This document shows positions 9,742 through 18,242 of a stretch of DNA of 47,286 bases, piece after piece. Below the pieces are notes generated by a model. The model did no database searches, was not told the origin of the DNA, and worked only from the letters and a program-made list of their open reading frames with translations. The position numbers were made by a program, and so were the translations under genes. Every line of letters starts with the position of its first letter. The first letter of the stretch is position 1. The stretch comes from Bacteroidota bacterium (GTDB lineage: Bacteria > Bacteroidota > Bacteroidia > Chitinophagales > Chitinophagaceae), in assembly GCA_005884665.1 (NCBI GenBank), contig VBAT01000035.1, forward strand, positions 1-47,286, written 5' to 3'.

Positions 9742-9759
9742 TCCCGCCCGTTGGCGGGA
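9742..9759. repeat. GC-hairpin element TCCCGCC-CGTT-GGCGGGA
   Basis: A perfect 7-bp stem with a 4-nt loop lies in the 215-bp gap between the BamA-like and DUF4271 genes. The same stem, with different loop bases, occurs in all five tandem tRNA-like copies at 30573-31097 and at 37588-37604. The rest of this gap (9631-9741) is GC-rich and full of short inverted repeats. No gene is visible in it. Next to the T-run at 9771-9778 it could also help terminate transcription. Confidence 0.6.
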
Positions 9760-9776
9760 TAGCGTGAGTGTTTTTT

Positions 9777-11579
9777 TTAAAAATAATTTACGAACCCAAA
9801 ATGAATTTTTGACTGCCGGAGGTTGAGCTGCGTATCGTCACGTTTGCCCACTGCCCATGCAATATTGAAAATCCCGGCTTTTAATTCAAAAGCGAGACCT
9901 GCGCCTGCCCCAAAATATGTGTGATTCACATTTTCATTATTGCCACTGTTTTTTCCCCAGCCACCATCGGCAAATAGATAAAAGAAAGAATTCTGGTTAA
10001 CAAGATACCGGTACTCAACAGTTCCGATTGCAAACCGTGAAAGATACTGGCTCTCCTCATCGAAACCCCGGAGAAGTTTGTAACCCCCGATCTGGAATAA
10101 TTCGTTCCGGAAAATATTCCCACTTTGAAAAAAGCCACCGTTGAAAGCGGTCTTTAGGGTACTGGCGCGCCGGGCACCAATGGGGAAATACCTTGCTGCG
10201 TACACCCGGGCCCTGAACTGGTAAGTATTCAGTTTTACCGTATCATAAAGCGATTCGTAATTGAAATCGGGATTTGAAGGGTCTTTTAAATCCAATACCT
10301 GGCTGTTCTTTTTTACTTTTTTACTTCCCCCCGAGGTCGTAATATGAAACTCGCTGCCGGAAGATGGATTCAACCTGTAATTTGTATTGTTGTAATCATA
10401 GTCGATACCCACATTCAACGAACTTACATCGGCATCAGGAGGGAGTTGGTGAGTTTGTAAGACGTAAGCAGTATTAACGCCGTTTACGATTGTCTGAAAT
10501 CTTTGCAAAAACAACAGGCCAGCCTGGTGAATATTTAAAATGTACTGGGCCCCGATTTGCATATTGATGTTCACGTAAATGCTGTCCTTTCTCAACATGT
10601 CAAAAGAAAGGTCAAGGCCGAATGGAGAATGAAACAGGTACGGATGCTGGTAAAGTATATTGAGCCTTGGAGATTTTGGTTGCAATTGTTGCCAGTTCAA
10701 CCCGATCGTCTCCCCATTGCCGAATGCGTTCTTTAATTTGATATTTGCCTCACCAGTCACCAGCAATTTTTTCGAAGAAAGTTGATCATTGTTGGGTAAA
10801 AACCCTACCAACACGTTAAACTGGCTGCTCCGCTTTTGTTTCAGGTACATTTCAAGAATGGATCCGCTGCCAAGCCAGATAAGCCTGGCTGGATGCTCTT
10901 CTTCAACATAAGTAAGTTCTTTCATGCGCTTACTGATACGTAATAATTTTTCTTTGCTGAAAATGCTGCCATTGCGAATATCAAGGTATCGCTGAAGATA
11001 TTCATTCGAAATTTTCCCGGTTCCATACACCCTTATGCTATCAATCCTGTAAAGCGGTCCTTTCTCCACCTTCAACTTGGCTGAGACATGTTCATCATTC
11101 AATTGAAGGCTGTCGAGATAGATCTTTGCAAAAGGATAGCCGTTATTCTCCAGGTAATTCAGGATCCTGTTTTGCCACAACTGCACCTGTGTGAAATCCA
11201 TAGGCCGGTCGGTAAACATGCGCTCTCTCCAGCCCGTTTCCTGCAATATGGCCGGGTCTATGTGAGACGCGTCTATCTGTGCCCATTTATATATGTCGCC
11301 GGCGAATAATATCACTTCCGCAAAAGCCGAATCATAAAGTATGCTATCCAGAGAAGCGGTCACGTAGCCTTTTGACCTTAGAATGCCCGGCAACTGATTG
11401 ATGTACTGGATACATCCCATTTTAGATGGGAAAACCGGCGGAATGCCAATGCTCGTGGGAAATGCTGAATCCTTATCCACGCAATGAACGTAGAGAGTAT
11501 AGCTGGTGTTTTGCGCCAACAAACCTATTGGCGACAATAAAACAGCGAGAATAAGTATGAGCAGTCTTAATTTTGTCAT
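9777..11579 (-). CDS. BamA/TamA-like outer-membrane beta-barrel protein with POTRA domain(s)
   Basis: A signal peptide (about 1-22, ending GLLAQ) precedes an N-terminal region with at least one POTRA-type segment, including KVEKGPLYRIDSIRVYGTGKIS at about 170-192. A C-terminal barrel of the bacterial surface antigen (D15) type follows. Typical barrel features are GYKLLRGFDEESQYLSR, the FFYLFADGGWG strand, and a final aromatic residue (VNYF) like an outer-membrane beta-signal. At 600 residues it is shorter than BamA, which has five POTRA domains, and is closer to TamA or to Bacteroidota Omp85 relatives. The substrate cannot be told from sequence. It has its own promoter at 11634-11641, back to back with hemW. 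Confidence 0.85.
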   Translation of the reverse strand: MTKLRLLILILAVLLSPIGLLAQNTSYTLYVHCVDKDSAFPTSIGIPPVFPSKMGCIQYINQLPGILRSKGYVTASLDSILYDSAFAEVILFAGDIYKWAQIDASHIDPAILQETGWRERMFTDRPMDFTQVQLWQNRILNYLENNGYPFAKIYLDSLQLNDEHVSAKLKVEKGPLYRIDSIRVYGTGKISNEYLQRYLDIRNGSIFSKEKLLRISKRMKELTYVEEEHPARLIWLGSGSILEMYLKQKRSSQFNVLVGFLPNNDQLSSKKLLVTGEANIKLKNAFGNGETIGLNWQQLQPKSPRLNILYQHPYLFHSPFGLDLSFDMLRKDSIYVNINMQIGAQYILNIHQAGLLFLQRFQTIVNGVNTAYVLQTHQLPPDADVSSLNVGIDYDYNNTNYRLNPSSGSEFHITTSGGSKKVKKNSQVLDLKDPSNPDFNYESLYDTVKLNTYQFRARVYAARYFPIGARRASTLKTAFNGGFFQSGNIFRNELFQIGGYKLLRGFDEESQYLSRFAIGTVEYRYLVNQNSFFYLFADGGWGKNSGNNENVNHTYFGAGAGLAFELKAGIFNIAWAVGKRDDTQLNLRQSKIHFGFVNYF

Positions 11580-11633
11580 TTCCTCATTCCGTGGAGATGC
11601 GGTACGGATTGGTATAAAAATTATTTATTAAAG

Positions 11634-11641
11634 CAAAGGTA
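11634..11641 (-). promoter_or_regulatory. Promoter of the BamA/TamA-like gene, -7 box
   Basis: Minus-strand TACCTTTG fits TAnnTTTG, with about 48 nt of leader to the ATG at 11579. It lies only 2 bp upstream of the hemW start, so the two divergent genes share their control region. Confidence 0.7.
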
Positions 11642-11643
11642 TA

Positions 11644-12753
11644 TTGGCGGGCATTTATCTTCATATTCCTTTCTGCAGGCAGGCCTGCTATTATTGCAAT
11701 TTCCATTTTGTCACTTCGCCCCGGCATAAAAACGAATTGTTAGCTGCTTTATTGAAGGAACTTGAGCTGCGAAGGGAATATTTAGGTGACAGCACCGTCG
11801 AAACGATCTATTTTGGCGGTGGTACGCCCAGTTTGCTGGAAACCCAGGAGCTGCGATCACAGGTTGAGCAGATAAGGTCGGTATATCCGTTAAGTGATAA
11901 CCCTGAGATAACCCTGGAAACAAACCCGGATGATATCAACGGGGAGAAATTAGCCGCCTGGAAAGAACTTGGGATAAACCGATTAAGTATCGGCGTACAA
12001 AGTTTTTTTGAAGAAGATCTGCAATGGATGAACCGGGCGCACAATGCCAGCCAGGCGTTCGAGAGCGTGCAGATGGCGCTGCAATATTTCGATAATATCA
12101 CCATCGATCTCATCTACGGCACCCCTTTGCTTTCAAATGAAAAATGGGAACAGAATGTGTCAACCGCAACCCGGCTTAATATTCCTCATCTATCCTGCTA
12201 CGCGTTGACGGTGGAACCAAAGACGCCGCTTCAGAAAATGATCCACCAGGGAAAGCTGCAGGATGTAAACCCCGATAAACAATCGGAACAATTCCTTTTG
12301 CTGATGCAATGGTTGAAGGATGCGGGGTATGAACACTATGAAATATCCAATTTTGCCCGCCCGGGTTTTCGAAGCCGGCATAACTCGGCATACTGGCAGG
12401 GAAAAAAATACCTGGGGATCGGTCCTTCTGCTCATTCGTTCGATGGAAAAAGCCGGCAATGGAATATTGCCAACAATATCCAGTACACTGCATCTATTCT
12501 CCAAAACAATATCCCTTTTGAAAAAGAAGTATTGACCGCTACGCAAAAGACAAATGAATATATTATGACCTCGTTGCGTACCATTGAAGGACTTGATTTG
12601 AGTAGACTGGATGATATTACGCGTGGCAAGCTGCAGGCAATTGCAAAAAAATACATAGATGCGGGCCTAATGAAAAGAAATGACGATTTCCTTGTCCTGA
12701 CAAAGGAAGGCAAGCTGCTCGCAGATGGTATTGCCGCAGAATTATTTTCCTGA
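11644..12753 (+). CDS. hemW: Radical SAM haem chaperone HemW
   Basis: HemW is the radical-SAM protein formerly called oxygen-independent coproporphyrinogen oxidase-like. It binds haem and delivers it to target enzymes. The N-terminus MAGIYLHIPFC aligns exactly with the family when the TTG at 11644 is used as start. The 4Fe-4S cysteines follow the CxxxCxxC pattern at residues 11, 15 and 18. Further motifs are ETIYFGGGTPSLL, a LSIGVQSF strand, and the C-terminal HemN domain (YEISNFARPG, YLGIGPSAHSF). The HemW-type CxxxCxxC without the extra cysteine of true HemN argues against coproporphyrinogen dehydrogenase. No good TAnnTTTG box is seen on the plus strand, so it may have a very short leader. 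Confidence 0.92.
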   Translation: MAGIYLHIPFCRQACYYCNFHFVTSPRHKNELLAALLKELELRREYLGDSTVETIYFGGGTPSLLETQELRSQVEQIRSVYPLSDNPEITLETNPDDINGEKLAAWKELGINRLSIGVQSFFEEDLQWMNRAHNASQAFESVQMALQYFDNITIDLIYGTPLLSNEKWEQNVSTATRLNIPHLSCYALTVEPKTPLQKMIHQGKLQDVNPDKQSEQFLLLMQWLKDAGYEHYEISNFARPGFRSRHNSAYWQGKKYLGIGPSAHSFDGKSRQWNIANNIQYTASILQNNIPFEKEVLTATQKTNEYIMTSLRTIEGLDLSRLDDITRGKLQAIAKKYIDAGLMKRNDDFLVLTKEGKLLADGIAAELFS

Positions 12754-12757
12754 GCTT

Positions 12758-13654
12758 TTACTGTAGCGAATCAACGGCCATGGCATAGGTTGTAAACATG
12801 CCATAACCATTCTTTACATTAGTATAGAGATTCACAGGCTCTGCAAAAGGGTTGTCGTCTGCATTTTCGCGAGTGTTTAGCGATTTGATGTATGTGTAAT
12901 ACTCTTTGTTAACGTGAAGAAGTTCCACCCACGCTTTCCCGTAACCAGGCGTCGGCTCAAGTTCTCCCGCCTCAGTATAAAAGATGAGTGTTTTATTCGT
13001 GCCGTTAAAGTTTTTATCCGACAACAACAGGCGATTGCTTTGGAGGCAATCATCAGGATAGAAAGGATCTTCATATACCAGTTTTTCTACGTCTTTATCA
13101 TTCGTGTTGACACAATAAAGAATATCGTGATAAGCATTGTATATCCGAACCAGGTAATAATCTTCGGTTGAACCGTTATCGGTGAAAGACAATTTCACCT
13201 CGTCCTGCGGGTTGCCGTCAATATCATTACGGGCATTTCGTGTAAACGTCATATTATTTATTGGTACCAATAATGGCGTGACGCTTACTGCTTCGGCTGT
13301 TGGAAAACCAGGCGCCGATAATACCAGCTTATAGGTTTTGCCAGCCTGTATTTTAGCTATTGCCGCTTTGTATCTCTGTTGCCCTGCATTATACTTTAAT
13401 GTGTCTTTTAGAATATCGTTTTCATATAACAACACAGTCGCGTTTCTAACAAGGTAGATATCCGTTTGGCCCGAGATGGGCAAAGGATCTGTCACTCCTC
13501 TTGTCCGTGTCAGGTAAGCCTCGGGAAAAACATTTTGCCCCGAGAAGCTTTCTGTCGCCAGTTTAGGTGGTTGGGGAGGTATATTTATATGCGTTTCCCT
13601 TTCGCAAGCCGCCAACATGAAACTTATTAAGGTTATTATCAGTAGCTGTTTCAT
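12758..13654 (-). CDS. DUF4249 outer-membrane lipoprotein
   Basis: The product has a lipoprotein signal (MKQLLIITLISFMLAAC, cysteine 17) and then a beta-rich domain of about 280 residues matching DUF4249, a Bacteroidota family almost always encoded beside a TonB receptor. It begins 4 bp after that receptor gene and must be co-transcribed with it. By analogy with SusD-like partners it probably sits on the receptor's outer face, but its ligand is unknown. It converges on hemW with a gap of only 4 bp. Confidence 0.88.
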   Translation of the reverse strand: MKQLLIITLISFMLAACERETHINIPPQPPKLATESFSGQNVFPEAYLTRTRGVTDPLPISGQTDIYLVRNATVLLYENDILKDTLKYNAGQQRYKAAIAKIQAGKTYKLVLSAPGFPTAEAVSVTPLLVPINNMTFTRNARNDIDGNPQDEVKLSFTDNGSTEDYYLVRIYNAYHDILYCVNTNDKDVEKLVYEDPFYPDDCLQSNRLLLSDKNFNGTNKTLIFYTEAGELEPTPGYGKAWVELLHVNKEYYTYIKSLNTRENADDNPFAEPVNLYTNVKNGYGMFTTYAMAVDSLQ

Positions 13655-13658
13655 AGAA

Positions 13659-15995
13659 TTAAAATTTAAATTGATAACTCAGGCTGGGTATGATCGGGAA
13701 AAGAGTGACCTTATAAAACACCGGCGTTTCTACACCCGTATTAAAATCGTAGTTTGATCCTCTATAGATAAAGAATGTATTTAAGCGGTTGTAGACGTTA
13801 TAGATGTTGATATTCCAGGATCTTTCCCATTTCTTTCTCTTCTTGATAAATTTTATTCCAACATCCATCCGATGATAGGCAGGCATCCTGAAATCATTGC
13901 GGCTGTTGTAGATCTCCACCTCCTGGCCATTGCTGTCGGAATAAACTGCAACCGGCAACGTAATAGCCACACCCGTACCGTATACCCAATCAGCGCTTAA
14001 CTGAATCCTGCTGCTGATATTATGTACAACGGCGAGCTTTATATCATGCCTCCTGTCATATTTATAGGGGAACCAATTACCATTATTCAATTCATTGAAA
14101 TGACGATTGGTCCAGCTTAGCGTATAACCGATCATCCCGGTGGTTCGACCTTTTTTCTTTTGCAGGAAGAATTCAGCGCCATAACTCTTGCCTTCACCCG
14201 ATACCACTCTCGTCTGCCAATCGCCCGTTGTGCTGACAAAGGAGGCACCCTCGGCATATTCGATGATGTTGTTCATCTTTTTGTAATACCCTTCAACACT
14301 TACCTCGTAATTGTCTTTAATATTATAAGCCCAGCCTACTGCATATTGATGGCTTTGTTGCGGTGGCACGATCTTCGTTGCTGGCACCCAGAGATCCGTG
14401 GGTAATCCAATACCGCTATTAGTGAGGAGATGAATAAACTGGTTCATTTGAGCATAACTGGCTTTTATGCTCATGTCCTTTGTAAGCAAATACCTCGCAG
14501 CCAGGCGCGGTTGCAATGAAAAATAGCTTTTGTCTTCAACATTAAATACCGTGAAGTGAACGCCGGCATTTACTTTTAAATTTTTGGAAAGCCTGATATC
14601 ATCTTCGATGTACGAGTCCAGTTCTGTAGTATTAATGAATTTGCCACTAAGCACAGTGTCTTCATTGTAAGTCGGGGTATTCGCCTTGCTCTGCAAAGCT
14701 CCCGGGCGGTAAGAATGCCAGGTTTGCGCAAGTCCCCACTTCACAAAATGATTGGGTGAAGGCAGCCAGTCAAAATCCATTTTTGCCGACCAGTCCCGGA
14801 TACCGGAAAAATATTTTTCCAGGAAAGTTTCAGTGCCATTGACAGGATCGTAGTCTTCTTCCTTATCAGAAATATCAAATTGGTAACGGCTATAGTTGAC
14901 AGTAAGGTTGCCGAACAGTTTTCGGTTGAATTCATGGTTCCAGCGCATCATCGCTGTTGCATTACCCCATTTCAGCGCCGCTTCATAAACGCTTTTGCCA
15001 CCAGCATCATCATATTTATCTTTTGCACTGAACTTATCATTACCAAAATATCCGCTGACATACAGGTGATCTTTCTCGGTAATGTAAAGGTTTGCTTTTG
15101 CGTTAAGATCGTAAAAGTAATAACCGCCCGTTGAATTGCCGTCAGATTGGGCCTTGATGATAGGCCGTAAAAAAATGTCAGCATAGGTACGCCGGGCGCT
15201 GATCATAAAGCTGGATCTATTTTTTTTGATCGGTCCTTCGAGGGTAAACCGCGTAGCTATTATTCCGATGCCTCCCTCTCCATGAAATTCGTTGTTGTTA
15301 CCTTCTTTCATTCTTATATCAATTACACTGCTGAGGCGTCCGCCATAACGGGCCGGAAAACCCCCTTTGATCACATCCACCCCATTTATCGCATCTGCAT
15401 TGAATACACTGAAAAAGCCAAACAAGTGAGAAGCATTATAAACGGGCACTCCGTCGAGCAGGATCAGGTTTTGATCGGGACCACCGCCTCGAACATAGAT
15501 TCCACTGCTGCCTTCACTTCCAGCCTGGACTCCAGGAAGCAATTGGATCGCTTTCAGAACATCGGCTTCTCCCAGGAAAGCAGGTAGCGCTTTTATTGTT
15601 TCCGATGAAAGACCAATTGAGCTCATTTGTGTGGTATTCTGTATGCTGTTCCGGCGGGAAGCTCTGACCGTTACATTCTCCAGTTGTTTTTGATGATCGA
15701 GCCGGATATCAAGCTTAATATTATCGTTCAATAAGAGTTTAACCTTATAAATATCATAGCCAGCGAAGCTGAACTGAACTTCCAGCGAGTCTGTTTGAGC
15801 CGGTAGGGTTATCGAATAAAATCCATAGGCATTGCTGGTTGTGCCGGTGTTTTTTTCGTAGATAAAGACGCTGGCACCCGAAAGGCGCTCACCGCTCGTT
15901 TTATCAGTGACATAACCGTTGATGGTAAATTTTTGCGCCTGTGAAGTGGCAGCTAACAGGATAACAAGTAGAAGGACAAGGTATTTCTTGATCAC
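13659..15995 (-). CDS. TonB-dependent receptor with N-terminal carboxypeptidase-regulatory-like domain
   Basis: The 778-residue protein has a signal peptide (about 1-20, ending TSQAQ). A beta-sandwich carboxypeptidase-regulatory-like domain (about 24-105; INGYVTDKTSGERLSGASVF) follows, then a plug domain (about 115-230, with LPGVQAGSEGSSGIYVRGGG) and a 22-strand-type barrel ending in an aromatic residue (YQFKF). It is the outer-membrane transporter partner of the DUF4249 lipoprotein encoded 4 bp downstream. Substrate specificity is not evident. A near-consensus -7 box lies at 16033-16040. Confidence 0.93.
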   Translation of the reverse strand: MIKKYLVLLLVILLAATSQAQKFTINGYVTDKTSGERLSGASVFIYEKNTGTTSNAYGFYSITLPAQTDSLEVQFSFAGYDIYKVKLLLNDNIKLDIRLDHQKQLENVTVRASRRNSIQNTTQMSSIGLSSETIKALPAFLGEADVLKAIQLLPGVQAGSEGSSGIYVRGGGPDQNLILLDGVPVYNASHLFGFFSVFNADAINGVDVIKGGFPARYGGRLSSVIDIRMKEGNNNEFHGEGGIGIIATRFTLEGPIKKNRSSFMISARRTYADIFLRPIIKAQSDGNSTGGYYFYDLNAKANLYITEKDHLYVSGYFGNDKFSAKDKYDDAGGKSVYEAALKWGNATAMMRWNHEFNRKLFGNLTVNYSRYQFDISDKEEDYDPVNGTETFLEKYFSGIRDWSAKMDFDWLPSPNHFVKWGLAQTWHSYRPGALQSKANTPTYNEDTVLSGKFINTTELDSYIEDDIRLSKNLKVNAGVHFTVFNVEDKSYFSLQPRLAARYLLTKDMSIKASYAQMNQFIHLLTNSGIGLPTDLWVPATKIVPPQQSHQYAVGWAYNIKDNYEVSVEGYYKKMNNIIEYAEGASFVSTTGDWQTRVVSGEGKSYGAEFFLQKKKGRTTGMIGYTLSWTNRHFNELNNGNWFPYKYDRRHDIKLAVVHNISSRIQLSADWVYGTGVAITLPVAVYSDSNGQEVEIYNSRNDFRMPAYHRMDVGIKFIKKRKKWERSWNINIYNVYNRLNTFFIYRGSNYDFNTGVETPVFYKVTLFPIIPSLSYQFKF

Positions 15996-16032
15996 TGCAG
16001 TTGGTTTTTGGGCATTGACAATCGGAAGCGGT

Positions 16033-16040
16033 CAAATGTC
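16033..16040 (-). promoter_or_regulatory. Candidate promoter of the TonB receptor/DUF4249 pair
   Basis: Minus-strand GACATTTG differs from TAnnTTTG only in its first base and leaves a leader of about 30 nt to the ATG at 15995. Apart from this and the small open frame at 16226-16330, the 380-bp gap 15996-16375 shows nothing else. Confidence 0.4.
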
Positions 16041-16225
16041 CCCTGCTAAGATTCTAAATAAATGTTAATCGTACTGTTTGTGGAGAATGTGTCCGTCCGT
16101 TGGCTGTAAACGCAGGGAAAAGGGTAATAGTATGTTTTTGAACTGCCTGTGAAAAAAAAATGGGTTGATTCGAAGTGCTGTATATCTAAACTTATTACCT
16201 ACAACCTACCAGCCGGTAGTCAGGC

Positions 16226-16330
16226 TTAATGATATTTGGCCTTGAGGAAATCATAAGCTTGCTTGCCCGCCACGCAAAGCAGCATGATGAGGATGGCTGC
16301 TGGTCCGAACCCGCTAAATGACAGAGGCAT
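16226..16330 (-). CDS. Possible 34-residue single-helix membrane protein
   Basis: An ATG-to-TAA frame 45 bp downstream of gpsA, on the same strand, encodes 34 residues beginning MPLSFSGFGPAAILIMLLCV. A hydrophobic helix of about 14 residues is followed by a basic C-terminus (GKQAYDFLKAKYH). Size, position and amphipathic layout would suit a small membrane peptide co-transcribed with gpsA. There is no family match that I recognise, and chance is not excluded. Confidence 0.3.
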   Translation of the reverse strand: MPLSFSGFGPAAILIMLLCVAGKQAYDFLKAKYH

Positions 16331-16375
16331 AGTTCTGAGTTTATTGTTGTAGAACTGGATATCCAGTCCTTATAA

Positions 16376-17413
16376 TCAGACCAATACCTCTTCTATGCGT
16401 TTAAAGCCACCAGAAGCTTTAACATTTTCCCAAAGTATCTTATAGATCGTTTCGGCAATGGGGATCGGCGCCTTGATATTCTTATTGATATTGTAGATAC
16501 ATCTTGCCGCGTTATATCCTTCAGCTATCATGTTCATCTCCAATTGTGCGGTCTTCACCGAATATCCTTTCCCGATCATGTTACCAAACGTGCGGTTACG
16601 GCTATACAAGGAATAACAGGTTACCAGTAGATCGCCAAGATAAACAGAGGCGGCATAATTAGGCGATTTACGATGCGTGATAGGATCTTCGGCTTCATGT
16701 TCTCCTACCACTATATGTACTGCCCCGGATAATCTTAAGAAGCCAGCCATCTCATCGGCTGCATTGGCAATATAAACGCTCAGAAAATTATCGCCGTAGT
16801 CCAGGCCATGAGCAATACCCGCACCCAGGGCGTAAATGTTTTTCAACACGGCGGCATATTGTACGCCAAGAATATCCTGGTTAATGACGGTGCTGATATA
16901 GTCAGTCGTAAAATTTGAGGCAATCGATGAGGCGGTAGTAATATCGGTTCCGGAAAAAGTGAGATAGGAAAGTTTTTCTGCGGCCACTTCTTCTGCATGA
17001 CAGGGTCCCAATACGGCAAAATAATTCTCGAGTGGAACATCAAATTGTTGTTGGAGGTAATAATTCAACAGGATATCTTTCCCTGGCAACAGTCCCTTAA
17101 TGGCTGAGACGATTTTTTTATTCTTCCATCGATGTTTGCCGGATCCGCTTATAGTTTCTTCCACAAAAGCTGAGGGAATCGCTACTACCAGTGTATCTGA
17201 GGCTTCTATCACTTTCTCCAAATCGGTGGACAGGTTAAGCAGGGAAGGATTGAAATAAACCGAGCTTAGGTAGTGGGGGTTGTGATGGCGTTCCCGGATA
17301 TGATTGATAGTCGTTTCATTTCGTATCCACCAGTTGATCGTATGATTTCCATCTGTGAGGATCTTTGCCAGGGCTGTTGCCCAACTGCCACTACCAATAA
17401 TACCGAACTGCAT
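16376..17413 (-). CDS. gpsA: NAD(P)+-dependent glycerol-3-phosphate dehydrogenase
   Basis: GpsA reduces dihydroxyacetone phosphate to sn-glycerol 3-phosphate, the backbone for phospholipids. The 345-residue product has the N-terminal Rossmann signature GIIGSGSWATALAK. It also has VVAIPSAFVEETI, the VLGPCHAEEVA segment, and the catalytic-domain KNIYALGAGIAHGLDYGDN, including the family-typical lysine. The length is normal. A near-consensus box TACCTTTA lies on the minus strand at 17451-17458 and could be its promoter. Next downstream is only the small open frame at 16226-16330. Confidence 0.93.
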   Translation of the reverse strand: MQFGIIGSGSWATALAKILTDGNHTINWWIRNETTINHIRERHHNPHYLSSVYFNPSLLNLSTDLEKVIEASDTLVVAIPSAFVEETISGSGKHRWKNKKIVSAIKGLLPGKDILLNYYLQQQFDVPLENYFAVLGPCHAEEVAAEKLSYLTFSGTDITTASSIASNFTTDYISTVINQDILGVQYAAVLKNIYALGAGIAHGLDYGDNFLSVYIANAADEMAGFLRLSGAVHIVVGEHEAEDPITHRKSPNYAASVYLGDLLVTCYSLYSRNRTFGNMIGKGYSVKTAQLEMNMIAEGYNAARCIYNINKNIKAPIPIAETIYKILWENVKASGGFKRIEEVLV

Positions 17414-17883
17414 ACCGTAGATTAGACTGTTGACCGTAAATAAATGAGTATAAAGGTAGCAAAGGATTTGCTTCGTCGCTTCGCTCCTCGCGATAACGCG
17501 GTCCGAATCAGCAATTAATCTTAAACAGTTTGAAAAACGGACTCACTTAGTGAATTAATCATCTACGGCCAGTTTTTTCGCATGACTTGCGTTGTTTTCC
17601 CCTTGGTTCCGGCTTCATAGCAAAGGATATTTGTTGCCTGATGTATACATCTAGTAAAGTATCCTGATTTGAATTGTTGCTAGTACCCTGCAGAACCGGC
17701 TGGTAGTTTGTCTAACTGCAGGCTATCGATGTATTCGGAGAAAAAATCTGAAACATTGGTGGGGATTGCTTATTGCTTAACAAAAGCGGCAAGTAAATCG
17801 GTGGCGGCGGCGGGGGTAGGCCCTTAGGGCTGGAGCCGATCCCGAAACAAAAAAATCCCTACAGGAGCGGGACAGAAACCCCG
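17414..17883. other. 470-bp intergenic region without a recognisable gene
   Basis: I see no convincing coding frame here. The segment next to gpsA (17451-17458) has a promoter-like TACCTTTA on the minus strand. The stretch 17470-17505 is rich in TCGC/GCGA short repeats. 17800-17880 is unusually GC-rich and contains short inverted repeats. No tRNA or riboswitch was recognised. Confidence 0.4.
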
Positions 17884-18216
17884 TTAACCACAGTAATTTT
17901 CTATCCAGTGTCGTGATAGCCCTTTGGCAGCAATAAACTCTATTACCCTTGCGTATTTTCGTCGCCATGTCCGCCTGTCCCTTTTTTCAAACAAATAAGA
18001 TCTGGCGTGATATGTACATCCTCCTCCGTAATAATATTTCATTTTTATGAATCCAAGGTATTCGCCTGTGAGCAGGTCTAATAATCTAACCCGGTCATTA
18101 TACTGTCCTGCAAAGGCAAAGTTTATTGTGTCGCTATTCCCGGATTGCATTGTCAATCGTTCGAAGGCATCATTGTCGTTTAGCGCTAATAATTCAAGGA
18201 AGGCATAATATTTCAA
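17884..18216 (-). CDS. Hypothetical protein, about 110 residues
   Basis: I do not recognise a family. The frame begins at a TTG 27 bp after the membrane-fusion gene and is open further upstream, overlapping that gene's end, so the exact start is uncertain. The product is mixed alpha/beta with a YYYGGGCTYHARSYLFEKRDRR segment in the middle and a basic, tryptophan-containing C-terminus. There is no signal peptide or membrane helix. Its position makes it the last gene of the TolC-MFP transcript. It could equally be a decayed remnant. Confidence 0.4.
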   Translation of the reverse strand: MKYYAFLELLALNDNDAFERLTMQSGNSDTINFAFAGQYNDRVRLLDLLTGEYLGFIKMKYYYGGGCTYHARSYLFEKRDRRTWRRKYARVIEFIAAKGLSRHWIENYCG

Positions 18217-18242
18217 ATTAACAGAAGAATCATTGATCCGCG

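Noticed and set aside
17777..17968. Minus-strand frame in the GC-rich region after gpsA
   Set aside because: It overlaps the hypothetical gene at 17884 and is an artefact of GC-rich DNA.
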